Below are positions 22,740-34,138 of a stretch of DNA of 64,000 nt, one piece after another (position 1 is the first letter of the stretch; each line of letters opens with the position of its first letter). The stretch is from positions 62,001-126,000 of the forward strand of contig JAKSZP010014535.1 in NCBI GenBank assembly GCA_022478985.1, in the 5' to 3' direction. The position numbers and the translations under genes are program-made. The DNA comes from Massospora cicadina. Its lineage: Eukaryota; Entomophthoromycota; Entomophthoromycetes; Entomophthorales; Entomophthoraceae. The notes under the pieces were generated by a model, which did not search any database, had not been told where the DNA came from, and worked only from the letters and a program-made list of their open reading frames with translations.

Positions 22740-23210
22740 CTAGCGCGTCCACATATTCTGGTAACTTCTTTTATTCCTCCCCGCGGTAGTTTGATGCAAA
22801 GGTAAGGCAGAGGAAGAGTACTCAACTAAAGCAAATGTAATCTTTTTATTGGACTCATTGTTAATTAGAATCAAGGGTACTTTGTAATTGCGCAGTGAGA
22901 GATAGCCCTGCTTCAGGTTAATGATCCCGTTGTACTTGAGCATAAATTGAGTCTCAATGAGCAGGTCATAAGTGGTACTAGATAAAGCCATCAATGGGGC
23001 CAACAGGATAAGTTTCTTAAATCAGATGGGGAGAGAGGAGTACGCTCCAATAATGCAAGTGCTGTTTGGACTGGCAGTCCCAAACTTTTAGTTACATTCC
23101 AAGTCAGGAGCAAGCTTTATCTTCTTAATTGATTTAGAAGAAGCAACATTTACTGGAGATCAGTGTCAAGGATAGCTAGGACCCATACCCATTGATGACG
23201 AACTCCACCT
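22740..23210 (-). pseudogene. Element A protease, indel in active site
   Basis: On the minus strand the run near 23140-23180 reads AILDT and then loses frame where C and B have D(S/T)GAP(I/V)N. Downstream residues (NVASSKSIKKIK) return in the next frame, so a small deletion hit the active-site triplet. The 88-codon piece 22740-23003 is the C-terminal half of the protease and linker. Retroelement proteases cut the Gag-Pol precursor. Confidence 0.6.
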
Positions 23211-24287
23211 TGGTTAGGGTCCCCCCAAGGTTAGAGAGAGAGATAGAACTTCCTTAATACGGAAAGTGGACGCAAGTCTATGCTTAATGTCAGATTATTT
23301 GTCTATAATGGATTGTAGCATGTGGACATACTGAGTAGATCAAATTAATGAGGCAATGAGCTCGTCAGCGTCACAGCAGTGTCAATAATCTAAAGACCCC
23401 TCAACTTTGCTGGAGATAAGTTTGAAGGGGGATCTTAGACCAATCTAATCTCTCTAGGTTCAATTGGTTAGGTTCTCCACATCACCTGGGGCTCCTAAAA
23501 CATAATCCAATATTAACTACACCCTTCAGATTCATCAGAGGGGTTTTTTGAGGCATGTTAGGGAGCCCATTGTAAACGAGGTAGGTTCAGGTCTTCTTAT
23601 GACGTGATAGGTCCTGGGGTTGCTCCTCCACCTTACTAACTTTTGTGGGAGGCGTTTTAATTGTGACGACTTGATTTCGACCTTCAAAGTAAGGGGTTTT
23701 GCTGCCTCATGGAGACAGGTTTTAGACTAAAGTTAGCTGGATGAGAAGTTAGGGAGATAGCTTTGTGGAGTTGAATGCTTTAACTATGCCAGCTTTGGGT
23801 ATATCAGCGGCTGTGTGCTTTTGTGAAACAGGCGGTTTGGCTTTTGTGACCTGGTCATTTAACCTATTGTTAGTGGTGGCGATTTGCACCAGAGAAAGGG
23901 GCTTAGTTTAAGATCAGGCTTTGGAGCTACTTGGGAAGGCCACTCTGGAGAGAAAATGAGAAAGGCAATGGAACGACTGCTTTCACCAACTGGGTATTTT
24001 GAGCTGAAGATGTAGTGGAGAACTGTCATGTAACGGCCATTATTATCTGACCATATTTATGGGGAAAAGAAGCTTTTTGGGATGGAAACTCCGCAAGAGC
24101 AGGTATTCAGGGGTAAACAGCCGTATTAGAGGCTAAATTGGTCGCGTAGATGCTTGCCTCAGAGATCCTTGTGTAGGATCAAGTTCATAGATATCAGCCA
24201 CTGCAAGCAAGGCCTCTTTGATATCTCGCACATTTAATAAAGAGCGCTTTACTGAAGTGATATATATTGCCAAAAAGGGTTAGGATG

Positions 24288-25753
24288 CTAATCTGTCCAA
24301 GATAGCTGCAACGTCATCATCCAGTGGTAGCATTTTTGCAAGAAGTAAAGGTTGAGCTTTACTATAGATTCGCTCCATAAAAAAGGGGATTGATTCTCCC
24401 TCTTGCAGACTAATGCACATGAAGGCCGTTTTTGCTCTTGTAAACTTTGGTTGAATCCGAATTCTTTGATAAGAGCTCGTTTAATCTCCGCCCAGGTGCT
24501 AAAAGTGGCCATGTTGGGAACCATGATCGCATGTGCCATGCGCCTCAAGTAAGGTTTAATGTGCTTGATTTTGGATGATCCGTTGTGCCATCCATGTCAA
24601 ATTTCATATACATATCAAAATGAAGCGATGCTGCCCTCATCTAATAAACTTAACTTTAAATGGGGGTTTAAAGGATATAAGAACACGCCCAGTGATAGCA
24701 AAAACAGCAGCAGCAGCTTCAGGAGAAGCTTGTGAGGGGAGCTGCTCAAGATTTTTGAGTAGTGATAAGGCTCTGGCTAGTTGCTTTTCAAGGGCATCTA
24801 TCCTTGAGTCATAATCTTAAGGAAAGGGAGGGGTGTTACTCACTTGACCGCCCCCATTTTAGGTGAAAGATTGTGGTGTACAGGTGCCCCTGTATTGAGC
24901 ACCTTTTTTAGCACTAGTAGTACCCAACCCAAAAAGGGGAGCCGCCACGCATCTTTATTTTCAAATGGGCCAAATAAAGGTTTATTAGGATAAAAAATTC
25001 CTACTAGGGCACCTCAGCTAAGAGCCTAGAAATCCATATCAGAAGGTGAAGAAGCTTTTAGAAAACTTTTGTCCAACCCCGCTTTAGCTAGAGGACCATG
25101 GCAGACAGTGTTAGGTGGGAGCATCAGTGACATGTGGCATAAGGAGGTATAATTGTGGGTTTTCTTCATTAATGAGTCCGGCGATGTCCATCACCTCAAC
25201 TAATTGAGCAAGTTGATGCTTAGCAAAAGTGATTAGAGCAGGCACACAAGTAAATGACTTGATGCGCCGGTGGGTTTCAGGATAATTAGGGTCAAAAAAA
25301 GAGGTTTTTGCTGCATCAATGCAGGAGCGCTCACACCAAAAGCCAGCTCCATCAATCTCACACTTCGCCTCTTCCTTAAAATCATGAGGGAAATTGAGAT
25401 AGGAATATCCACAGCCTGGGGTTCCAAAGCCCTATTGAGTTGCTGGCAGATTAGGGTGTTGGCAGGAGCTGTAGTGGCTTTGACTGCCATTTATTTATTT
25501 TTTTATAAATGGGATAACCATTATTAGGATGAAAATGGCGGGGGCATGATTTTGGAGGATCAACAAAAAACTCTTCCAATGAAAAATCCAGACTAACATT
25601 ATATGACCGGTCATTTTTGTAAATCCAATAAAGACGCTCAAAAAAATTTGACTTGGCTAACGCTGGCCCAACCAATGGAGTTGTCAAGTTGGCCACACCT
25701 GATTGGTTGTGAACTGTCAACCATAGCAGCTCAGCTGATACTGTTTCAGCCAT
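24288..25753 (-). pseudogene. Element A gag
   Basis: The likely start is ATG at 25751-25753, opening MAETVSAELLWLTVHNQ and open for 100 codons. It then runs in other frames through 25490-25233 and reaches a capsid-like block at 24548-24288 (FSTWAEIKRALIKEFGFNQ), typical of gypsy gag. I could not recognise a convincing zinc knuckle downstream (23300-24250), which is stop-rich. Element B lies 38 bp upstream of the start, so it separated gag from its leader and promoter. At 24885-24940 a PBS-like string and a LINE-tail-like string occur inside gag (see findings). Confidence 0.65.
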
Positions 25754-25791
25754 CAGCTCAGGTTAGTGTAAATTGACCAATTTTATAATTT

Positions 25792-26362
25792 TGTTATAAT
25801 TTAGGATGGTATCACTAGGATCCATTGGGTTATTTGCACAGGTAAAACCCACTGAGCAACAGACAGACAATGTGGGGATTTTTGGTCCTTCAAACACACT
25901 TGATAATAAATTTAAAATAGGAGCAATTGCCCCAACCGATTCTTTATTTATTTTTTAATAGATACAGCTACTTTTCACTGTCCCATCTCTTCTATGCTAA
26001 AAACAATCTTCTTTCTCTCAATTGCCCATCTCGCGTATATACAGCAGCTTCAGGTGATACTGCTTCTCATGGCTTAGGTTATTATTCTGCCAATTCTCCT
26101 CAAATTTGGCTTGTAATTCTCTAATCCTCTGTCACCCTAATTGTAGGCAATCTACTTTGTATTTATCAAATGTTGATATTACCTTATCGCCTTATCGCCT
26201 TATATAGAGGCAATCCAATAAAACCCATTATATCCAATAAAAACCTGTTATCCTAATATCGCCTCATCTCAAGGTACTTGAATAATCATAACTGATACAA
26301 TGTTCAGCGGATTCTGCCCTGCTGTCCCACGATTATCATCCAGTCATATCACAATTGTGACA
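25792..26362 (-). repeat. Element B 3' LTR (571 bp)
   Basis: Aligns end to end with 31796-32366, same length, with scattered substitutions. The string TTATCGCCTTATCGCCTTAT near 26184-26203 is a short tandem repeat absent as such from the other LTR. Confidence 0.9.
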
Positions 26363-26395
26363 TTACCCCCTCCTTGACTGGACAATAAGATCCTA
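26363..26395 (-). promoter_or_regulatory. Element B polypurine tract
   Basis: On the minus strand the bases abutting the LTR read CAAGGAGGGGGTAA, a purine run of the kind used to prime plus-strand DNA synthesis in LTR retrotransposons. Confidence 0.7.
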
Positions 26396-27960
26396 TTATT
26401 TGTAAGGTTGGAGGAACTTTGGGTGTACTTGGTTAATAATCTGACCACTTGAAGGATCCTTGATGGTATATGCTTCAACTCCCATATTCTCTATAGCTTT
26501 GAACGGACCAATCCAAATACTGGCCAGCTTGTGTTTCCACCCAAATTCATGTTGGTTGTGAAAGAGAACCATATCGCCTTCCTTAAATGGCGCCAGCCCA
26601 CTATGATGTGCCTGATCAGTGGCCTGATCCCCGATCTTCTTAGCTAAGCTGAAGGAATATGCTTTGGTTTGCAGTTTGATCATAATGTTCGTGAGGTTAG
26701 TCAAATAGCAGTGGTGTTCCAATCCGTCAGTGTCTTCTACACACGAATAAAGCAACTTGGAAGAGCCAGGTGTCAGCCATATAGTAGTTGGAAGGGACTC
26801 TTCTCCGTGGCGGAATGGAAACTAATGCTATAGGTGAACATGGCAGTGGAAAGGAGAAAGCTCCAATCAGAAGGTTGATCTGTTACTAATTTTTGTAGTA
26901 TGTCCACCAGAGTTCCATTCACCCTTTTGACCATTCCGTTGAACTTGGGGTGGTATGGGGTCATCAGAACCCCATGGATTCCCATAAGCTTGTTTGGTTT
27001 GGGGAGGATGTGCGAGATGAAGTTAGTTCTATTATCAGTGAGAATAGACTGAGGGCAGCTGTGTCACTGAATAATGCATTCCATCATGAACCTGGCCACA
27101 ATAACTGCCCCCAAATCTTTTATCACCCTCGCTTCAACCCACTGGGTCAAGTGGTCAATAGCCAAAAAAATGTACTTACAACAGTTGGCTCCGGTTAGCA
27201 AGGGTCCAATGACATCAAGGGAAACTTTGTGCCACATAAAATGTGGTTTTACTAATTGATATGACGTCATAAGGCGAAATGGCTTCTCCACTTGGCACTG
27301 ATGGTAACACGAAATAGTTTTGAGCACATCAAAGTTCATACTTTCCCTGTAATACCAGGGACATAGCAACTCCACAGTCTTACACACTCCAACATGCCCA
27401 ACTGCCTTGTGTGCGCTCATAATGATTCCTGGATGTGCTGAGGGGCGTGGAAAATTCACTGTAGAATCTCCGATCTGGTTGTAAAGTTCCCCATTCCATT
27501 GGAAGGTATTCATTCGCATCTCATTTAACACTTTATCACCTGGGGTGGTTCATTGTCATATTTTCCGTTGAGCATCTTATTGTACATTACGTCGCTGGTC
27601 CTCTGTCACCACAATAGTTGGTGATCGAGATAAAAAGTCAGCCTTCTGATGCTTCGCTCCCAGCTAATAGAGAATCTCAAAATCATAAGCCTGTAGCTTG
27701 AGAGCCCATCGAGCCAACTGTCCTTCAGGTTCTTTGAGATTCTGCAACCAGCGTAATGATGCGTGATCTGTTACAACTTTAAATTTTACCCCATGCAGAT
27801 AGACTCTGAATTGCTTATATGCATAGATCACTGCTAAGTACTCCAGCTGGTCACAGTATAATTACGCTTGTGACAGTTCAGACTTCGACTACTGTACACT
27901 ACAGGATGTTCCTCTCCCTCATCATCTTTCTGAGAAAGTACTGCCCCAACAGCGGAGAGG
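26396..27960 (-). pseudogene. Element B RNase H end and integrase
   Basis: The block 27531-27064 carries the zinc-binding HHCC region (HKAVGHVG ... CYHQCQ), the first catalytic Asp in VSLDVIGPL and AIDHLTQWVEA. 26985-26773 continues with HGVLMTPYHPKFNGMVKRVNG, where the catalytic Glu of NGxVERVNG is Lys. The C-terminus (26755-26396) has IWIGPFKAIENMGVEAYTI and HPKFLQPY, the GPF-type end without chromodomain. The second Asp block reads TDNRTNF. RNase H pieces lie upstream at 27600-27960. The Glu-to-Lys change alone would abolish strand transfer. Confidence 0.85.
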
Positions 27961-28074
27961 GATGCTTCCATCTAAAGGACAAACTCCCAATTGAAGTTTG
28001 GATATCATAACACCAGTGCACTGATCAACGCCGTACAAAGTGTATTGAAAGCGGATTGGCGACGTTTTGTCCAT

Positions 28075-28839
28075 TCAAACACAGCGTCCTTTTTTAACAA
28101 CTTGAATAGCGGCCCCCCAATAAGATAAAATTAGGGATAAAGCGCCGGTAGTAACTGACCATTCCCTAATTACTTGTATGTTGTGCTTACTATTGGGAGT
28201 AGTCATTTTGCTGATGGCCTCCACCTTAGCCAGCTGTGGTTTCAGCCCTTTTGAGTCTACCACAAACCCCAGGTATTCCAGCTGATCTTTGAAGAAGTTA
28301 CAGTTTCAAGGTTTAATTTTAATGTTTGCCTCAGACAGCCAGCGGAATGCTGCTTTGTGGTTGAGATGAACTGAAAAGTTTCAAGAGGAAACGTTAATAT
28401 TGTAAAGATATACTAGGACACATAACAGTTTCAGGTCACCAAGAATAGTGTCCATGGCTCGCTGAAACATAGCTGGGGCGTTGCACAGCCCTTGAGGCAT
28501 CCTCATCAGTTAAAAAAGGCCTTTAGAGGTGATTACAGCGCATTTTTCCTGTTCCGCTGGGGGTAACTCAATTTGCCAGTAACCTGATATCAAGTCCATC
28601 GCAGAAAAATAATGGGCTCCCTCTAATTGATCCAGAGCATCAACAATTCTTAGCAAAGGATATGAGTCCTTTTTTGTAATACTGTTGAGCTTCTGGTAGT
28701 CTATTACTACGCAGTTGGTGCCATCCTTCTTTTTTACAATTAGAACAAGCGAAGCCCACAGGCTTTTGGATGGCTCAGGCATCCCTTGCTCTAGCGACTT
28801 GTCAATTTCATCAGTAACCACATCTTCCACTGCTCGCAA
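28075..28839 (-). pseudogene. Element B reverse transcriptase, YLDD changed to YLYN
   Basis: The open piece 28839-28510 holds the start of RT: LVLIVKKKDGTNCVVIDYQ, then DALDQLEGAHYFSAMDLISG with the first catalytic Asp kept, and CAVITSKGLF. A stop follows; beyond it MPQGLCNAPAMFQRAMD is present, then VLVYLYNINV near 28395-28415, in which both Asp of YLDD are changed. The connection region with LEYLGFVVDSKGL reaches about 28230. Frame is lost twice. The enzyme is dead. Confidence 0.85.
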
Positions 28840-29135
28840 TCAGCAGATTGATCAAGATCTTATAGGAGGATGATCTCCTGTGTCTACTCGATGGACCACC
28901 CCCAAGCACATCCTAAATCATGATCATTAACAGCTAAAACTCCTTATACTTCTGAAATAAAGTTATTGCTTGGTCTTTTTTCTTCCAATAATCAAGTTAA
29001 ATTACTCCATGGTACCACTGTTAGTACGTTGGCAGGTGTCTTGACTGGTAGACCAAATTCATCCAACAACCTGAAATGATGAACCTGACGGACCTTATCT
29101 ATTGAAATCCGATGTAAATACACTACAACTTGGTG

Positions 29136-29830
29136 TCAGAGGATTTGCATTGAATCATTATGAAGGTTTGCTAACAAAACCTTAATCTCCCTATGTCCCA
29201 GAAGTATAATCCCTGGAGCCACATGCAGCTCAAACCATGTTTGATGATAGAGCCCAATAACTTCCTCATATAACCCACTCGGCACTTCCACTTCTAGCTT
29301 AGTGTTCATTAAGACTTGATGTCCAGAGGGGATAGACATGGTCCCTGCCACTCTGAAGTGGTATCCCTTGATATTCATATATCTGCTGGGGATGGGCCGA
29401 GTCTTGCGCTTAAGTTGGTGATAGTGAACTGGCATCACTCCATCATTATAGGCAAGGTTGATATGGCTTGTATGCACCAGTTTCTTAGGTACTTCACTAG
29501 TGGTAAAGTAAAAAGGGATCTGCTGACTCAGAATGGCGAGGGTCTTCTCAGTTATATCAATAACAGCCCCAAAACGGCGCAGGAAAGTGGTCCCAATTTA
29601 AAGGTCATAGTTTTCATTCAGCAGCACAATAGCCAGGGCTCCAACGAAAATGGACCCAAAGCGCAGAGGTAGCGCACTATAAGCTCTCTCAGAGACAGTG
29701 CTTACTGCTCCAGCAGTTCCGTAAACCATTTGATGGTCCACATCTGGTTTCAACGTCTACTTTGCCATTAATTTAGTAAAAACTATGTTGACTGGAGCAC
29801 CAGTATCTATTATTTCACGAACTCTATTTC
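29136..29830 (-). pseudogene. Element B protease, active site intact
   Basis: The minus strand reads REIIDTGAPVNIVFTKL with the active-site D-T-G at 29799-29807, a normal retroelement aspartic protease triplet. The C-terminal half continues as the 113-codon piece 29477-29136 (HTSHINLAYNDG, HREIKVLL). A frame change lies near 29480-29700. It processes Gag-Pol by family knowledge. Of the five related gypsy copies, only B and C keep the triplet. Confidence 0.75.
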
Positions 29831-29928
29831 TCACTACAAAAATATCACAGTATATACACTCAGAATAAGAAGAATATTGAATGTTTTTTAGTGAACATTT
29901 ATGGGCTCTCTTTTCCCACGAAAACTCA

Positions 29929-30252
29929 TTATTCTCTCACCAACTTGGGGTAATTTTTGACAATGGTATCTACTGGAAGGGCGATGTTTACTCCTTTCAG
30001 AGTTGTTGCATCCGCGTCAGAATCAAGTTGGTCCAAGGAAGCTTGATCAAGCATTTGGCAGGCATACGGCTTCAGTTGTTTGGGGGACTCTCTGTCCGCC
30101 ACCACCTTGGCTTGAGCTCGGGTTACTACGTTTACTCCTCCAACCAGCTTCTGATATAAAAGTCCATCACCATACTGTGGTACTTTTGCAGGGTATACTA
30201 CTATTGATTTGGGGACGTTTTGAGTGGGTATCGTGGAGGTAGAGGGTCCCAT
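29929..30252 (-). CDS. Element B Gag-Pol linker ORF (107 codons)
   Basis: This open piece lies between the zinc knuckle and the protease. It contains GGVNVVTRAQAK, a short TRxQA motif that often follows the knuckle of gypsy Gag proteins, and an acidic stretch LDQLDSDADA. It is a part of the polyprotein and not a gene of its own; the ATG at 30252 is internal. No catalytic motif is seen. Confidence 0.55.
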   Translation of the reverse strand: MGPSTSTIPTQNVPKSIVVYPAKVPQYGDGLLYQKLVGGVNVVTRAQAKVVADRESPKQLKPYACQMLDQASLDQLDSDADATTLKGVNIALPVDTIVKNYPKLVRE

Positions 30253-31620
30253 CTCTACTCCGCTCCATCTTTTCCATGATAGTATTGATCTTGATGTACA
30301 TAGTTCACATGGCGGTTATGGCAGAATTTTGCCAAATGACATGGGCGACTGCATTTGTAGCAATTAACCCCATAGGAGCCACGTCCTTGATTATCATAAG
30401 AGGGACCAGACTGGAAAGTTTGGGGTCATTCACTGTAACCAGCCCCAGGTTAGTAATCTGATTTTTGGCGGTTGGCATAGTTAGGTCCTGGTCGATAACT
30501 GGGTTGCTGACGGTTAGCATGGCCAGCCCATTGTCACTGATCAAACTGTTGAGTAAAATTTGGCCAGGGATGAGGAACAGAGTTATAGTAAGGCTGAGGA
30601 TTACAACCAGAGCTGGAGCCAGACGAGAGTATTCTCCTGAATAAGAGGGTGCAGTAGCAGCGGTAGTCTTTCATTCCATATTTGGAGGAGGAAAGTTAGG
30701 GGATATGCGACGCAAAATCTGTACAATCTTGAGCAGAGGTACGTCATCATCCAGAAGCGGCGAAATAACATTATGAAGTTCACTATATGGCTTCACTGCG
30801 GAGGACATGACAATGCACATGTTGGCTTCTGCTAAGTACCCAGCTCCAATCAGCACATGGGCTTCTGTTGTGAATTAATCAGCGAACTCTAGGTGAGTCT
30901 CGTTTTTGACAGAACCAGATTGTTAAGAATTATGCTTTTCATTGTGACATTTTTGAGGTACCCCACAAACAGGCGGAGTATGATATCCTTCACATCTTTA
31001 TAGGTGACAGAGCTACTTGGAAGGCAACAGGTGACCTGATTGTCACTTCCGACATCCAAGGCAGATATTAACAACTTAGCCTTTTGTCTATCAGAGGCAC
31101 CTTCCGCTGCGAAATCAAACCTTTTGAAGAACCCATGAATGTTCCTGTTGCAGTCAAATGGAGGTAGTTTTTGATATTAACCTCCTCATCCAGTTCACGG
31201 GGTTTTGGGCCATACTGAGGAATGGATTGAGATCCAAAAGCAGATTCTCAGTGAGGAGCTGGAGTAGCAGAAGTTGGAATCTCCGCTGCTTCAGGGGTAG
31301 CATGGCCTTCTGCCAGGGGTGGTGCCATCATTAATTTGATGAAAGGGTCGTTCTGACTTATATGCATATCTGGTACTACCATCTTGGGTGTAGTAGCTCT
31401 TACCAGCGTCATATTCCTCCACATATGATGCCCCTTCTTGATAGTCATCATTGTCCCAGCAAGAAGACCAAGAAGTATTGGTCAATCTTTGTTCTGCGCA
31501 CTGCAGCCGCTTGAGTGGTATCATTGATTTGTTTGACGAGTTCTTTGTTTTGTAGTCCTAAGATTTGCATTTGGCTAAACGTACTATCAAGTTGGTGCAT
31601 GACAGCATCTCATTTTGAAG
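30253..31620 (-). pseudogene. Element B gag with intact zinc knuckle
   Basis: The capsid block (about 31180-30960) reads LPPFDCNRNIHGFFKRFDF and SDRQKAKLLISALDVG, typical gypsy capsid spacing. The knuckle at 30321-30362 is CYKCSRPCHLAKFC, a correct C-x2-C-x4-H-x4-C. The N-terminal part is split over several short frames (31524-31291 and 31856-31587). The start is not certain. Gag forms the particle and the knuckle binds element RNA. Confidence 0.72.
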
Positions 31621-31777
31621 AAGTTCATCTTGGTTTTTGAGCACCGCGTCCAAGGTAACTTTGAGTTCCTCAAATCCAGCTGGTGCGGTGTTCCAGGAAG
31701 ACTCCCCAACAACACAGCTTGGGTAAGGCATGGCTGGTGACTGGAGTTCCGGAGTGTTAGGTGATTGATCAATGGGC

Positions 31778-31795
31778 CCCCTGTAGTGAGCACCA
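31778..31795 (-). promoter_or_regulatory. Element B primer-binding site
   Basis: The minus strand reads TGGTGCTCACTACAGGGG, directly beside the 5' LTR. It is identical over 18 bases to the site of element C. Confidence 0.8.
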
Positions 31796-32366
31796 TTCTA
31801 TAATTTTGGATGGTATCATTACGATCTGTCAGGTTATTTGCACAGGTCGAACCCACTTAGCAACAGACAGACAATGTGGGGATCGTCAGTCCTTCAGAAA
31901 CACTTGAAAATATATTTATAATAGGAGCAATTGCTCCAACTGATTCATTATTTATTTTTTTATAAATATAGCTACTTTTCACTGTCCCATCTCTTCTATG
32001 CTAAAAACAACCTTTTTCTCTCAATCGCCCATCTTGCTTATATACAGCGGCTTTAGGCGATACTGCTTCTCATGTCTTAGGCTATTCCATTCTGTTGATT
32101 CTCCTCAAATTTGGCTTGTTATTATATAATCCTCTGTCACCCTAATTGTAAGCAATTTACTTTGTATTCATCAAATGTTGACATGGCCTTATTGCCTTAT
32201 CACCTTATATAGAGGCGATCCAATAAAACCCATTATATCCAATAAAAACCCATTATCCAATATTGTTTCATCTTGAGGCACTCGAATAATCATAACTGAT
32301 ACAATGTTCAGCAGATTCCGCCCTGCTGCCCCACGATTATCATCCAATCATATTGTAATCATGACA
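31796..32366 (-). repeat. Element B 5' LTR (571 bp)
   Basis: Pairs with 25792-26362. Its inner end is altered (TTCTATA where the other has TGTTATA). Confidence 0.9.
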
Positions 32367-32519
32367 ATTTTTAAAATGTTGATTGGCTGCAGCTTTTAGC
32401 CACACCAGATTTTGTTGAGGTTGGGTGGGAGAATTGAGCCCCACTCAAAGGATTTGGGCATGGCAGTAGCTGAGCTGACGCCAGAGGGGGAGTGGTGGAT
32501 CCCTGTATTGAGCACCACT
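32367..32519 (-). other. Element A leader with primer-binding site
   Basis: The sequence joins 25791 once element B is removed. It has the PBS TGGTGCTCAATACAGGG (minus strand, 32501-32517) two bases from the 5' LTR of A. A short minus-strand frame (32371-32559) across it is not considered a gene. Confidence 0.7.
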
Positions 32520-33270
32520 TGTTGGATTTTAGGTTTTTTTTAGTACTAGATGGTCCCAACCCAAGGGGGGATTCATCGATGTTGGATTTTAGGTTTTAAA
32601 GATACTTGCTGGTGCGTTTAAACTAATCTCCAACAATTTTATTCAGGGGATTTTTTTCATCACTTGAGATTAAAATTATAAACCAATAATAAAACTAAAA
32701 TGTTAGATTTTTAATTTTTTTATTAGTAGTGGTCAATGGGGAAAAGTAAACCCTTTTGATATTAATTGCTTGGTATTTAAATCTTCTTGAGGCTTAAAGT
32801 GATTCATTCAATAAATTCATTATGAGCTAGACACATCCAAATTAGAGAATATTGGGATTTGACTTATTGGAGCTCTGAAGACTCACTTTGATTTGATGGG
32901 AATGCTAATGAAGGGCAGGTAGGATTAATCCGTGCAGTAAGGTTTTGATATATTTACCCCTATCAGCGGATGGTAAAGTTTTTGCATATTGCTGGACCCC
33001 CTCTGACCCTATAAAATAGGCTGGTCTCTGCGGTGTAGGTTGTACTAAATTAGAAGTAGCCTGGGGAGGAACCTATGGATTCCCCAGATTCAGCTGCCGA
33101 TTTGATGCAATCCAACCACCCAAACTCGTTTTATTTGCCTGATTATTAATAGAAGTGTTATCCTAATTTGGAGGTTCCACTTGGAATCAACCGGGGTCTT
33201 TTGGCCAATGTTTTTATTATTTCCCTCCAAATTACTCTTATTAATACACCAGACTTGTAATTTTCTGACA
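32520..33270 (-). repeat. Element A 5' LTR with LINE micro-insertion
   Basis: Aligns with 19026-19752; without the 60-bp LINE insertion and its duplication it is about 691 bp. It ends TCTGACA next to CCTAC, the right TSD of A. Confidence 0.87.
32521..32597 (-). mobile_element. 43-bp micro-insertion of the LINE Y 3' end with 17-bp TSD
   Basis: GTTGGATTTTAGGTTTT at 32521-32537 is repeated exactly at 32581-32597. The 43 bases between (32538-32580) are the reverse complement of the LINE Y end at about 54082-54122, with one mismatch visible. The insertion lies at the very edge of the LTR of A. Confidence 0.85.
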
Positions 33271-34088
33271 CCTACCATAATGGTTAGAGAGTCCATTACC
33301 TAAGCAGGTTGCTCACCAAATATGGTTGGCTCACTGGGATTAAGTGAAAAATGTTAGGGACTCTTTCTGAATCTGTCCATTTTAGGACTCAAGGATGTCC
33401 AAAAAAGTAATCCTAACCAGATGAAGAAGACCATCGCTGGTGAGATGTCAAAGTGATATCAAAAGGCAATGGCTGCTGTTTCATGACTGAGGCACCAACT
33501 GAGGGTTGGGAGCCAAATTCTCCTTCTATAAACTCACTGATAATTCACAATAATAAAAACCCATTGAGAAACACATTGATATCAACATTGACATTAAAAT
33601 TAAGTCCAAACCTTGAGTTAAAGATCAATAGTTGTTTTAAGTTCTATTCATCTTCAGTAAATTATTGCTGTGTGTAATAATTGAGGACTCTTTTGTTATA
33701 TAAAAAGTAAGAAATGAGGATCCTTAGAAGAGAAGCTGAACTTAGAAGGAAACTCTGCAGATCCTTGTAACAAGAAGAAAGGCCATAAACTTCTGGATCT
33801 GAGAGTGGATCAAGTTAAGCAGATAATGAAAGAAGTAACTACAGTTGACATCAACAGTATTTTGTGGAGAAATACAGGTCTATTGTTGGACCATAATAGG
33901 TTATCTATTCAACTACAGACAATAGTTCCCTTACTAATATCAATTAACCGTCAACTACTATCAGACAACATAAATCGTGCACATATCAAACCTGTGCAGT
34001 ATGCAGTTTGAGCTTTCAATAAGTAGATAACCCAGGATTTTTACATTTGGTACTCAAGCAAAGAGTAGCCAACTCACAATTTTTAACA
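33271..34088 (+). repeat. Element C 5' LTR, right part
   Basis: Aligns with 41566-42039 and then 56420-56759, which shows that those two pieces were once contiguous. It ends TTTTTAACA. Short open frames in it (33453-33677, 33805-34011) have no motifs. Confidence 0.88.
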
Positions 34089-34090
34089 AT

Positions 34091-34108
34091 TGGTGCTCAC
34101 TACAGGGG
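34091..34108 (+). promoter_or_regulatory. Element C primer-binding site
   Basis: TGGTGCTCACTACAGGGG begins two bases after the LTR end. A tRNA ending in CCCCUGUAGUGAGCACCA would pair with it perfectly. Confidence 0.8.
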
Positions 34109-34138
34109 AGTAATTGAGTAGGATACACCAGTATAATA

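Larger units (their letters stand above)
25792..32366 (-). mobile_element. Ty3/gypsy element B, minus strand, inserted in element A
   Basis: It is 6,575 bp with two 571-bp LTRs (25792-26362 and 31796-32366), TGTTA...TGACA ends, a polypurine tract beside the left LTR (minus-strand AAGGAGGGGGTAA) and an 18-bp PBS beside the right LTR. Flanks are AATTT on the left and ATTTT on the right, a 4-of-5 TSD. The minus-strand order is gag, protease, RT, RNase H, integrase. It is the best organised gypsy copy here, yet RT and integrase catalytic residues are lost. Confidence 0.9.
19026..33270 (-). mobile_element. Ty3/gypsy element A, minus strand, inserted in the 5' LTR of C
   Basis: Net length is about 7.6 kb without element B. 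The 3' LTR is at the left (19026-19752) and the 5' LTR at the right (32520-33270). Flanks CCTGC (19021-19025) and CCTAC (33271-33275) are a 5-bp TSD with one change, and the intact target CCTGCCATAATGG is present in the other LTR of C near 41561. On the minus strand the order is PBS, gag, protease, RT, RNase H, integrase, polypurine tract AAGGGGGTAA, LTR. The integrase type and PBS place it with B to E. Confidence 0.87.

Noticed and set aside
25270..25527. Plus-strand 85-codon frame with a basic start and hydrophobic end (a possible membrane protein).
   Set aside because: It is opposite the gag of element A, and the minus strand gives the better gypsy-type reading.
26160..26260. Possible tRNA or structured RNA near the repeated CCTTATCGCC strings.
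   Set aside because: No cloverleaf could be drawn; the segment is part of both LTRs of element B.
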